Origin: Clostridia bacterium
GTDB taxonomy: Bacteria; Bacillota; Clostridia; Christensenellales; Borkfalkiaceae
DNA: 6,749 nucleotides
Reading direction: 5' to 3'
NCBI GenBank assembly: GCA_017628935.1
Contig: JAGBYC010000043.1
Coordinates: forward strand, 1-6,749
Within the stretch, counting starts at the first letter, position 1, and the number at the start of each line of letters is the position of its first letter. Below the pieces are notes generated by a model. That model made no database searches. It was not told the origin of the DNA and was given only the letters and a program-made list of their open reading frames with translations. Of this stretch, positions 1 to 6,749 are shown in pieces. The translations under genes and the position numbers were made by a program.

Positions 1-378
1 AGTACCAGGAATACAAACAACGTTTAAACCACAGTTGTCAGATAAATCTTTAGCACCACGGAAAGAACCGTCACCACAGATAACAATTAAACTATCAATA
101 CCGTACGCCATAAGCGTATCTGCTGCTTGGCGTTGGAATTCAACTTCGTTAAATTCAGGGCATCTTGCAGTTTTTAAAATTGTACCACCACGGTGGATAG
201 TATCAGAAACTGAACGGCTATTTAATCTTGTAATGTGGTTTTTTAATAAACCAACGTAACCGCGTTCTACCCCGTAAATATCTATATCGTTGTAAATAGC
301 GTAACGAACGCAAGCCCTAACGGCAGCATTCATGCCAGGAGCGTCGCCACCACTAGTTAAAATTGCAACTTTTTTCAT
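1..378 (-). CDS. pfkA: ATP-dependent 6-phosphofructokinase, N-terminal part (3' end beyond the window)
   Basis: This enzyme phosphorylates fructose 6-phosphate to fructose 1,6-bisphosphate with ATP, the committing step of glycolysis, in the cytoplasm as a homotetramer. The visible part is the first 126 residues of a protein usually about 320 long. It begins MKKVAILTSGGDAPGMNAA, the classic nucleotide-binding start with Gly11. The ATP-site segment ARCPEF (Arg72, Cys73) and the loop CGDGS (101-105, with Mg-binding Asp103) follow. Gly104, and the Gly of PGT at the window edge, are the residues that mark ATP-dependent rather than pyrophosphate-dependent enzymes. The catalytic IDND motif should come just past the edge and is not seen. 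Arg21 and Arg25 of the allosteric effector site are present. The first Gly of the usual GGDGS is Cys101 here, which is odd. The start is set by an AGGAG site 5 nt upstream. The gene follows dnaE after 58 nt, a pairing common in Firmicutes. Family assignment is very secure. Confidence 0.97.
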   Translation of the reverse strand, partial: MKKVAILTSGGDAPGMNAAVRACVRYAIYNDIDIYGVERGYVGLLKNHITRLNSRSVSDTIHRGGTILKTARCPEFNEVEFQRQAADTLMAYGIDSLIVICGDGSFRGAKDLSDNCGLNVVCIPGT

Positions 379-383
379 AAATT

Positions 384-390
384 TCTCCTA
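384..390 (-). promoter_or_regulatory. Ribosome binding site of pfkA
   Basis: Read on the minus strand, TAGGAGA lies 5 nt before the ATG at 378. It matches the anti-Shine-Dalgarno sequence well and fixes the pfkA start. Confidence 0.85.
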
Positions 391-430
391 CTAAGTAAAG
401 CCTATAACTTATTTTATCACAATCTATTAA

Positions 431-459
431 ATTATACTACTGTTTTTCAAAAAAAACAA
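431..459 (-). promoter_or_regulatory. Possible sigma-A-type promoter for pfkA
   Basis: On the minus strand a perfect TATAAT (436 to 431) follows directly after the dnaE TAG stop. A weak -35 candidate, TTGTTT (459 to 454), lies 17 bp upstream inside the last dnaE codons, next to an 8-T run. Transcription would start near 424 and leave a leader of about 45 nt before the pfkA ATG. The -10 match and spacing are seen directly. The -35 matches the consensus only in its TTG, and AT-rich DNA produces TATAAT by chance, so promoter activity is inferred. It would allow glycolytic expression of pfkA independent of the lepA-hemW-dnaE transcript. Confidence 0.4.
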
Positions 460-3400
460 TATCTTTCACGTCAAGAATTGACTGTAATTCGTTAATTAAA
501 CCCTTACAATTTCTAATTTTTTGAGAAACTAAAAATTTCTTACCGTTTTTCTTAATAATTACGGTTACGTCACCTGGGTAGGCTTCTAAAATATCTAAAA
601 TTTCACTTTCGTCTTCTTCAGTAATGGTAAGCCCTAAATACTGTTCTTTTTTAGGTTCAACTACTTGTGGTTTGCGTGAACGATAATAACCGTTTTTATT
701 GCCGTTATCGTCGTCTTCTTCACCGTATTTAGAAATTTTATCAATAGTAACGCTTGGTTCTCTACCTTCACGAATTTGTAATCTACCCGTAATTTTAACA
801 ACGCTTTCAAGTTCAATTTTGTTTGCAAAGCGTTCATAAATTTTAGGGAATAAAACGCATTCAATACTACCGTATAAATCTTCAACGTTAAGTATTGCCA
901 TCGACGAGCCTGACTTAGTTACAACCTTTTTAAAGTCGGTAATAATACCACCCATTTCAACTTGCATACCGTCAGTTACGTCAACGTAAGTTTCAACTCC
1001 GTCTTCATCAGTTTCTTTATTTAAAAGTTTAATTGTTGAGAAAGAGTATTTTTTAAATTCTTGTTCGTAGTTAGTAAGTGGGTGGCCAGTAACGTACACG
1101 CCTACTACGTTCTTTTCATAAGAAAGTTTAGTTTTATTATCGTATTCAGGAAGGTCAGGATATTTAACCACGATATCTTCACTTTCACCTAAAAGTTCAA
1201 AAATACTAATAATGCCACTATCTTTTTCTTTTTGCATTGATTGTGCTTTGTCTAAAACTTCTTCATACACGGCAATTAAACGGCTACGATATACTTTAAA
1301 GCAGTCGAAAGCACCGGCATAAATTAAGTTTTCAACTAAACGCTTATTAACGTGTTTTACACAACGCTTGCAGAAGTCTTCAAACGATACGAATTTACCG
1401 TTAGCGTCACGCTCAGCAATAATTTCGTCAATAACTGAAATACCAACGCCCTTAACTGCCGATAACCCGTAACGAATTTTACCGTCTTTTACTGAGAAAA
1501 GCGTTTTACTTTCGTTAATATCAGGTTGAAGAACAGGAATATTTTCTTCTTTGGCGTAAGAAACATAGTTTCTTATTTCGTCAATATTAGTGATACGGTT
1601 GTTAAGTACTGCCGTTAAAAATTCTGGACGGTAGTAACATTTTAAATACGCTGTTTGGTACGTTACAAGCGAATATGCCGCCGCGTGCGACTTGTTAAAG
1701 GCGTATTTAGCAAAGTCTTTCATTTCAGCCCAAACTTGCTTAGCAACGTTTTCAGGAACGCCACGCTTTAAGCAACCGTCAATAGCGCGCGAAATAACTT
1801 TACCGTTTTTATCAACTTGTTCAGGTTTACCATGGATAAAGGTAACTTCTTCCTTTTCCATATCTTTAACCTTCTTTTTACCCATCATACGACGTACGTT
1901 ATCGGCTTGACCTAAGGTATAACCTGCTAAGTCTTGAACGATTCTCATAACTTGTTCTTGGTAAACGATACAGCCGTAAGTTGATTTTAAAATAGGCTCT
2001 AAAAGTGGGTGTGCGTATTTAATTTTTTCAGGGTTATGCTTATAGTCGATAAACTTGCCTATCGAATCCATAGGGCCCGGACGATAAAGCGACACGGCCG
2101 CAACGATATCTTCTAAACAAGTTGGTTTTAATCGTGACAAGAAGTCTTTAAACCCACTTGATTCAATTTGGAAAATTGCAGTTGTATTACCAGACGAAAT
2201 AAGTTCGAAAACGCCAGCATCGTCGTAACCGTTTCTATCAAAAACAACGTCAACGCCGTGATTTTCTTTAACGTATTCTTGCGCCATTTTAATATCGGAT
2301 AAGTTTCGTAAACCTAAAAAGTCCATCTTTAAAAAGCCAAGATGTTCAAGTTCTACACCCGTATATTGAGTGGTAATATCTTCACCGTTACGTGATAACG
2401 GCATATGCTTATCTAATACGTCGTGACCGATAATAACGCCACACGCGTGCGTACTTGACTGGCGCGGCATATCCTCAAGTTTCATAGCAACGTCGATAAC
2501 GCGCTTAACTTCGTCACTATCACGATACATTTCAACAAGTTCAGGCACAGAATAATCAACGCCAGAACCGTCGTTATAAAAACCAAATACCTTTTCTAAA
2601 ATGTTAGGACGCTTAATTTCTAAAGTAACGCCGTGCTTAACAACTTTATTTGGTATTGCTTTAGTAATTTTATCCATTTCAGCGTACGGAACGTTAAGCG
2701 CACGGCCAACGTCTTTAACGGCGTTTTTAGCCGCCATCGTACCGAAAGTGATAATTTTTGCAACGGTATCTTCACCGTATTTTTTACGAACGTATTCAAT
2801 AACTTCTTGACGGCGTGCATCTTCAAAGTCAACGTCAAAGTCTGGCGCTGATACACGTTCGCTATTTAAAAAACGTTCAAAGTAAAGGTCGTATTTAAGT
2901 GGGTCAATATCAGTAATACCTATAAGGTATGCAACCATCGAACCGGCACCAGAACCACGGCCTGGACCTACTGAAATACCCATTTTACGCGCAGCATTAA
3001 TATAGTCCCAAACTATTAAGTAGTATTCGATAAAGCCTTGCTTTTCGATTACTGAAAGTTCCATTTTAACACGTTCGTCAATTTCTTTAGTACGAACGCC
3101 ACCACACTTTTCTTCAATACCTTTATCAATAAGTTTATTGATGTAAGTAACGGGGTCGTCGCCCGTGTCAGGTACGTAGCGTGGAAATTTATATCTGCCG
3201 TATTCAAATGTAAAATCGCACTTATTAGCAATTTCTAAAGTTGTTGCAAGCGCGTCTTCATCGTCAGGAAGAACTTCAATCATTTCGTCGTACGATTTTA
3301 AGTAAAATTCATCACACGGCATTTTCATACGATTAGGAGTATCTATTTTATTACCCGTTTGAACGCACATTAAAACGTCGTGCACGTCTGCATCGTTTTT

Positions 3401-4048
3401 ATTAATGTAGTGAACGTCGTTAGTAGCAACGGTTTTTACGCCGTATTTTTTAGCGTATACGCGAAGATATGAGTTTACTAAAATTTGTTCTTCTAAACCG
3501 TGATTTTGAAGTTCTAAATAAAAATCATCACCAAATAAACGCTTAAAGAAAACTACTAATTCTTCGGCTTTTTTATAGTCGCCACGCAAAATGGCTTGTG
3601 GAATATCGCCACCAACACACGCAGATAAGCAAATTAAACCGTCGTGATACTTTTCTAAAATATCAAGGTCGATACGTGGCTTATAGTAAAATCCGTCACG
3701 AAATGCAATAGCGTTAAGTTTTGATAAAGTTTTATAGCCTTCTTCGTTTTTTGCAAGTAAAACTAAGTGCCTACGGTCTTTATATCCACCTTCAGCGTCG
3801 TCAGTTTTAACCTTACCACGAACGTTGATATCGTCGCACACGTAAAATTCGGTACCTATAATTGGCTTGATACCTACGTTTTTACAAGCATCGTGAAAAG
3901 CAACAGCACCGTACATATTGCCGTGGTCTGTCATAGCAATAGCAGGCATACCAAGTTCTTTGGCGCGTTTCACAACTTTTGAAATATTTGCCATACCGTC
4001 TAATAACGAATATTCAGTATGGAGATGGAGATGTACGAATTCTTTCAT
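437..4048 (-). CDS. dnaE: DNA polymerase III alpha subunit (DnaE, PHP-containing C-family polymerase)
   Basis: This is a C-family replicative polymerase acting at the fork with the beta clamp and clamp loader. At 1203 residues it is complete and near the clostridial norm. An N-terminal PHP domain (about 1-280) opens with HLHTEYSLLDG and keeps all nine metal ligands of active PHP exonucleases: His8, His10, Asp17, His42, Glu67, His94, Cys144, Asp211 and His213. The palm holds GPGRGSGAGS (361-370), PDFDVDF (402-408; catalytic Asp405 and Asp407) and KMDFLGL with the third catalytic Asp576. LYRPGPMDS (654-662), YQEQVM (696-701) and FNKSHAAAYSLV (784-795) are further family signatures. A helix-hairpin-helix region (about 860-915), an OB fold (about 1028-1105) and a clostridial-type C-terminal domain (about 1135-1203) follow. 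The clamp-binding motif near 946-950 reads IISIF instead of QxxLF. The start is 2 nt after the hemW stop with AGGA 5 nt upstream, so coupled translation is likely. A second replicase, PolC, cannot be judged from here. Confidence 0.98.
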   Translation of the reverse strand: MKEFVHLHLHTEYSLLDGMANISKVVKRAKELGMPAIAMTDHGNMYGAVAFHDACKNVGIKPIIGTEFYVCDDINVRGKVKTDDAEGGYKDRRHLVLLAKNEEGYKTLSKLNAIAFRDGFYYKPRIDLDILEKYHDGLICLSACVGGDIPQAILRGDYKKAEELVVFFKRLFGDDFYLELQNHGLEEQILVNSYLRVYAKKYGVKTVATNDVHYINKNDADVHDVLMCVQTGNKIDTPNRMKMPCDEFYLKSYDEMIEVLPDDEDALATTLEIANKCDFTFEYGRYKFPRYVPDTGDDPVTYINKLIDKGIEEKCGGVRTKEIDERVKMELSVIEKQGFIEYYLIVWDYINAARKMGISVGPGRGSGAGSMVAYLIGITDIDPLKYDLYFERFLNSERVSAPDFDVDFEDARRQEVIEYVRKKYGEDTVAKIITFGTMAAKNAVKDVGRALNVPYAEMDKITKAIPNKVVKHGVTLEIKRPNILEKVFGFYNDGSGVDYSVPELVEMYRDSDEVKRVIDVAMKLEDMPRQSSTHACGVIIGHDVLDKHMPLSRNGEDITTQYTGVELEHLGFLKMDFLGLRNLSDIKMAQEYVKENHGVDVVFDRNGYDDAGVFELISSGNTTAIFQIESSGFKDFLSRLKPTCLEDIVAAVSLYRPGPMDSIGKFIDYKHNPEKIKYAHPLLEPILKSTYGCIVYQEQVMRIVQDLAGYTLGQADNVRRMMGKKKVKDMEKEEVTFIHGKPEQVDKNGKVISRAIDGCLKRGVPENVAKQVWAEMKDFAKYAFNKSHAAAYSLVTYQTAYLKCYYRPEFLTAVLNNRITNIDEIRNYVSYAKEENIPVLQPDINESKTLFSVKDGKIRYGLSAVKGVGISVIDEIIAERDANGKFVSFEDFCKRCVKHVNKRLVENLIYAGAFDCFKVYRSRLIAVYEEVLDKAQSMQKEKDSGIISIFELLGESEDIVVKYPDLPEYDNKTKLSYEKNVVGVYVTGHPLTNYEQEFKKYSFSTIKLLNKETDEDGVETYVDVTDGMQVEMGGIITDFKKVVTKSGSSMAILNVEDLYGSIECVLFPKIYERFANKIELESVVKITGRLQIREGREPSVTIDKISKYGEEDDDNGNKNGYYRSRKPQVVEPKKEQYLGLTITEEDESEILDILEAYPGDVTVIIKKNGKKFLVSQKIRNCKGLINELQSILDVKDIVFFEKQ

Positions 4049-4050
4049 TT

Positions 4051-5163
4051 TTATCCTATAAAATCAACTAAAATAGTGTTTTGTACGTATAAATACTCGT
4101 CTTTTATTTTTACGTTTTGCCCTACCACTTCTAAGTATGGGCGATTTTTATTGATAGCGTCTTTAAAATCGTTTTTAAATAACGTACCAAACGTTTTTTT
4201 ATAATCAGCTAAATTGATGCCGTCGCTAGTTCTTAATGCAAGCATAACGTACTCGCCTTTAGCATCGTCGTTTTCAACAACTTCAGAGAATACTTCGGCA
4301 ACTTTGTTGTTTAATATACAATGCACGTATTCATCAATTTTTTCTGTGTTAGTAAAGCGTCTGCCGTCAATAAACGACGATGCACCTACACCAAAACCTA
4401 TGTATTCGCCACGCTTCCAGTAATTAAGGTTATGTTTTGAACGGTAACCGTCTTTTGAAAAGTTAGACACTTCGTAACGGTTATAACCTTTTTGTTTTAA
4501 ATAATTTACTGAAAAATCGTAAATATCGGCAACCTCGTCTTCACTTGGCAATTCGCCGTTTAAGTATTTCGTGTACATAGGCGTTCCGTCTTCAGACTTT
4601 AAAGCGTAAAGAGAAATATGGTTAACGCCCTTTTTTGACGTTGCCAAGTCAATGCTATTTTTAACGTCGACTTCACTTTCGTTAGGTAAGCCTATCATAA
4701 CGTCAACCGATAAGTTATAGTCGCTTAAAAGTTCTAAAGCGTCTTCAAATTCTTTTTTAGTATGAATACGGTTAAGCGAACGCAAACTTTCGTCGTTAGC
4801 AGTTTGTAAACCTATGCTAAAACGGTTAATGCCTGCCATTTTGTAAACTTTAAGTTTTTCTTCGGTAATTGTTCCTGGGTTAACCTCTAAAGTAACTTCG
4901 GCATTAGGTTTTACACTAAAAAGTTTTGAAATTTGTTTCATTGCGCCGTAAATGAATTTAGGGTCAACGTAACTTGGCGTACCACCACCAAAATAGATGG
5001 TGTCAAAAGTAACGTTTTTAAGCGTTTCACTTCTACCTTTCATTTCTTTATAAAGGCACGCAAAATACGCCTCTGCCTTACCTATTTCGCGTGGGTAAGA
5101 AGCAAAGTCGCAATAAGTGCATTTACTTTTACAAAATGGTACGTGAACGTAAATTCCCGGCAT
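4051..5163 (-). CDS. hemW: Heme chaperone HemW (radical SAM family; often misnamed coproporphyrinogen III oxidase)
   Basis: HemW proteins carry a 4Fe-4S cluster and S-adenosylmethionine, bind heme, and are thought to deliver it to target proteins in the cytoplasm or at the membrane. The protein is 370 residues, normal for the family. It opens with VPFCKSKCTYCDF, giving the cluster cysteines Cys11, Cys15 and Cys18. The Phe two residues after the last Cys replaces the extra Cys of true HemN oxidases and separates HemW from HemN. GGGTPS (59-64), EVNPGT (93-98), FSIGLQ (115-120) and HISLYAL (182-188) are the other radical-SAM barrel signatures. YEVSNFSKDG (230-239) and HNLNYW (244-249) lead into the HemN_C domain (about 290-365), with LALRTSDGI at 308-316. 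The usual GAHS segment reads GASS here. Its place directly after lepA is the standard Firmicutes arrangement, but the heat-shock genes that often follow are replaced by dnaE. Whether this organism makes or uses heme cannot be seen. Confidence 0.95.
   Translation of the reverse strand: MPGIYVHVPFCKSKCTYCDFASYPREIGKAEAYFACLYKEMKGRSETLKNVTFDTIYFGGGTPSYVDPKFIYGAMKQISKLFSVKPNAEVTLEVNPGTITEEKLKVYKMAGINRFSIGLQTANDESLRSLNRIHTKKEFEDALELLSDYNLSVDVMIGLPNESEVDVKNSIDLATSKKGVNHISLYALKSEDGTPMYTKYLNGELPSEDEVADIYDFSVNYLKQKGYNRYEVSNFSKDGYRSKHNLNYWKRGEYIGFGVGASSFIDGRRFTNTEKIDEYVHCILNNKVAEVFSEVVENDDAKGEYVMLALRTSDGINLADYKKTFGTLFKNDFKDAINKNRPYLEVVGQNVKIKDEYLYVQNTILVDFIG
4054..4057 (-). promoter_or_regulatory. Ribosome binding site of dnaE, inside the end of hemW
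   Basis: On the minus strand AGGA spans the last two hemW sense codons (ATA GGA) just before its TAA stop, 5 nt ahead of the dnaE ATG at 4048. With only 2 nt between the genes, ribosomes ending hemW probably reinitiate on dnaE. The short match makes coupling more plausible than independent strong initiation. Confidence 0.7.
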
Positions 5164-5168
5164 AATTA

Positions 5169-5174
5169 CTCCTA
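5169..5174 (-). promoter_or_regulatory. Ribosome binding site of hemW overlapping the lepA stop codon
   Basis: Minus-strand TAGGAG begins with the lepA TAG stop itself, and its AGGAG core lies 5 nt before the hemW ATG at 5163. The stop codon thus forms part of the Shine-Dalgarno sequence, an arrangement expected to couple hemW translation to termination on lepA. Confidence 0.85.
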
Positions 5175-6749
5175 TTTTTTATCAGAACTATCGATTTTAA
5201 GTATCGACATAAACGCCTCAGACGGTATTTCAACCGAACCTAACTGGCGCATTTTCTTTTTGCCTTCTTTTTGTTTTTCTAAAAGTTTCTTTTTACGGGT
5301 AATATCACCACCGTAACATTTTGCTAAAACGTCTTTTCTAAGCGCTTTAACAGTTTCACGCGCGATAATTTTACCACCAACTGCCGCTTGAATAGGTATT
5401 TCAAACATTTGGCGTGGAATAACGTCTTTAAGTTTTTCGGCAATTGCTCTACCCCTTGCATACGCCTTGTCTTTATGAACGATAAGAGAAAGCGCGTCGC
5501 AAACGTCACCGTTTAAAAGCATATCAAGTTTAACAAGTTCAGACTTTTTGTAACCGTCAAGTTCATAGTCGAACGACGCGTACCCACGCGTGCGTGATTT
5601 TAAGCCGTCAAAAAAGTCGAAAACTATTTCGTTAAGAGGTAAAAGATAGTGCATTCTTACACGCTTATCGTCAATATATTCCATATCAACGAAGGTGCAA
5701 CGCTTTTCTTGGCAAAGTTCCATTATTGCGCCAACGTACTCTGGTGGAGTATAAACGTTTGCTTTAATAACGGGTTCTTCCATATAATCAATTTCAGTTG
5801 CAGGTGGCAACTTTGACGGATTTTCAACGGTTAACGTAACCCCGTCGGTACGGTGAACGATATAAGAAACGCTTGGAGCAGTAGTTATAATATCTAAACC
5901 AAACTCACGCTCTAACCTTTCTTGAATAATTTCCATATGAAGTAAACCTAAAAAGCCACATCTAAAACCATAGCCTAAGGCAACTGAATTGTCTGGCTCG
6001 AAAGTTAAAGCCGCGTCGTTAAGTTTAAGTTTTAAAAGCGCTTCTTTAAGGTCGTTAAATTTAGAACCGTCTAACGGATAAATACCACTAAACACAACGG
6101 GTTGCGCTTTTTTATAACCAGGTAAAGGTTCGCTGATAGGGTTTGCAACGTCGTAAACAGTATCGCCTACTTCAATATCGCTAATTGATTTAATTGACGC
6201 CGCAATATAACCAACTTCGCCAGACGTAAGTGAATTTTTAGCACGAAGTTCTGGATTGAACGTGCCAACTTCAACAACGTCGAAAGTTTTATCAGACATA
6301 AACGTTTTAATTTTAGTTCCTTGTTTAATTTCACCGTCAAAAACTCTAACGAATAAAATTACACCACGGAAGTTGTCGTAATAACTGTCGAAAATAAGTG
6401 CTTTAAGGGGCGCTTCGTCGTCACCTTGAGGTGCAGGAATTTCAGTTACAATTTTCTCTAAAACGTCGCCGATATTTAAGCCGTTTTTAGCCGAAATTTT
6501 AGGCGCGTTTGTGCCGTCAAGCCCGATAACGTCTTCAATTTCTTTTGCAGTTGCATCTGGGTCGGCTGATAAAAGGTCAACTTTGTTAATAACAGGCATA
6601 ATTTCAAGGTTGCTATCAAGCGCTAAGTAAACGTTAGCAAGTGTTTGCGCTTGTATACCTTGCGATGCGTCAACTATTAAAATTGCACCTTCGCACGCCT
6701 TTAAACTACGCGAAACTTCGTAGGTAAAGTCTACGTGGCCAGGGGTATC
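5172..6749 (-). CDS. lepA: Translation factor LepA / elongation factor 4 (5' end beyond the window)
   Basis: LepA is a ribosome-associated GTPase of the EF-G class, linked to back-translocation and 30S subunit assembly or initiation. The fragment holds the last 525 residues of a protein normally near 600. The reading frame is open to the window edge and begins exactly at the G3 box DTPGHVDF, with the catalytic His5 of the fragment. The P-loop and switch I are therefore off the edge. G4 is NKVD (55-58) and G5 is SAK (86-88). The beta-barrel domain II (about 113-210) and the EF-G-like domains III and V follow; [14 protein letters not shown] (261-274) is typical. The LepA-specific C-terminal domain contains [19 protein letters not shown] (384-402) and the basic segment [19 protein letters not shown] (481-499), both hallmarks of LepA over EF-G. 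The conserved KRG after the domain V helix reads KRC (Cys351). The ATG at 6599 lies inside the GTPase domain and is not the true start. The stop is TAG, 8 nt from hemW. Confidence 0.98.
   Translation of the reverse strand, partial: DTPGHVDFTYEVSRSLKACEGAILIVDASQGIQAQTLANVYLALDSNLEIMPVINKVDLLSADPDATAKEIEDVIGLDGTNAPKISAKNGLNIGDVLEKIVTEIPAPQGDDEAPLKALIFDSYYDNFRGVILFVRVFDGEIKQGTKIKTFMSDKTFDVVEVGTFNPELRAKNSLTSGEVGYIAASIKSISDIEVGDTVYDVANPISEPLPGYKKAQPVVFSGIYPLDGSKFNDLKEALLKLKLNDAALTFEPDNSVALGYGFRCGFLGLLHMEIIQERLEREFGLDIITTAPSVSYIVHRTDGVTLTVENPSKLPPATEIDYMEEPVIKANVYTPPEYVGAIMELCQEKRCTFVDMEYIDDKRVRMHYLLPLNEIVFDFFDGLKSRTRGYASFDYELDGYKKSELVKLDMLLNGDVCDALSLIVHKDKAYARGRAIAEKLKDVIPRQMFEIPIQAAVGGKIIARETVKALRKDVLAKCYGGDITRKKKLLEKQKEGKKKMRQLGSVEIPSEAFMSILKIDSSDKK

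Noticed and set aside
392..411. Inverted repeat in the dnaE-pfkA gap (TAAGT / ACTTA)
   Set aside because: The stem is only 5 AT-rich base pairs with a 10-nt loop and no T-run after it in the direction of transcription; too weak for a terminator or riboswitch.
437..4048. PolC-type replicase
   Set aside because: No DEDD exonuclease insertion in the PHP domain and the order PHP, palm, helix-hairpin-helix, OB fold is that of DnaE; PolC is also longer, near 1430 residues.
4051..5163. Annotation as oxygen-independent coproporphyrinogen III oxidase (HemN)
   Set aside because: The cluster motif is CxxxCxxCDF without the extra Cys of HemN, and the length of 370 fits HemW rather than the roughly 450-residue HemN.
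4933..5316. Plus-strand open frame of 127 codons across the hemW-lepA junction
   Set aside because: It is antisense to two strongly conserved genes and its product resembles no family I know. The other plus-strand open frames in the window are rejected for the same reason.
6597..6599. ATG at 6599 as the lepA start
   Set aside because: The frame stays open upstream to the window edge and encodes the G3 box DTPGHVDF and the following conserved GTPase residues, so this Met is internal, just before the G4 NKVD.
1..6749. Alternative genetic code with TGA as Trp
   Set aside because: The Trp codons I checked in hemW and dnaE are TGG, and no in-frame TGA is needed to read any of the four genes. The three visible stops are TAG, TAA and TAG, too few to draw a conclusion from the absence of TGA.

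Overview
This window holds four genes, all on the minus strand, from an AT-leaning bacterial chromosome (G+C about 40% by eye). Read in the direction of transcription (right to left) they are lepA (5' end cut off by the right window edge), hemW, dnaE and pfkA (3' end cut off by the left window edge). The protein sequences point to a Firmicutes/Clostridia-like organism, probably an anaerobic fermenter. The main signs are the clostridial-type DnaE with an intact PHP domain and a clostridial C-terminal tail, the lepA-hemW pair, the dnaE-pfkA pair, and purine-rich AGGAG ribosome binding sites placed 5 nt before each ATG. A narrower taxonomic call is not supported from this sequence.

Layout: lepA ends at 5172 and is followed after 8 nt by hemW (5163 to 4051), then after 2 nt by dnaE (4048 to 437). 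These three are almost certainly one transcript with translational coupling, because the hemW and dnaE ribosome binding sites overlap the stop codons or last codons of the gene before. A 58-nt gap (379-436) separates dnaE from pfkA. It carries a good AGGAG site and a perfect TATAAT placed directly after the dnaE stop codon, so pfkA may have its own promoter as well as read-through. I see no terminator anywhere. There is no gene-free stretch over 300 bases.

Functionally these are housekeeping genes: a ribosome-associated translational GTPase (LepA/EF4), a radical-SAM-type heme chaperone (HemW), the replicative DNA polymerase III alpha subunit (DnaE), and the committing kinase of glycolysis (PfkA). 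They share growth-related roles but do not form one pathway.

I found no mobile element, CRISPR array, RNA gene, toxin system or undescribed multi-gene system here. The points worth a second look are subtle. There is a strong context-dependent choice of C-ending NAY codons before G. Single Gly-to-Cys changes sit in conserved motifs of PfkA and LepA. The beta-clamp-binding motif of DnaE is degenerate. The PHP domain has a full metal-ligand set and probably proofreads. The gene order joins lepA-hemW directly to dnaE-pfkA.
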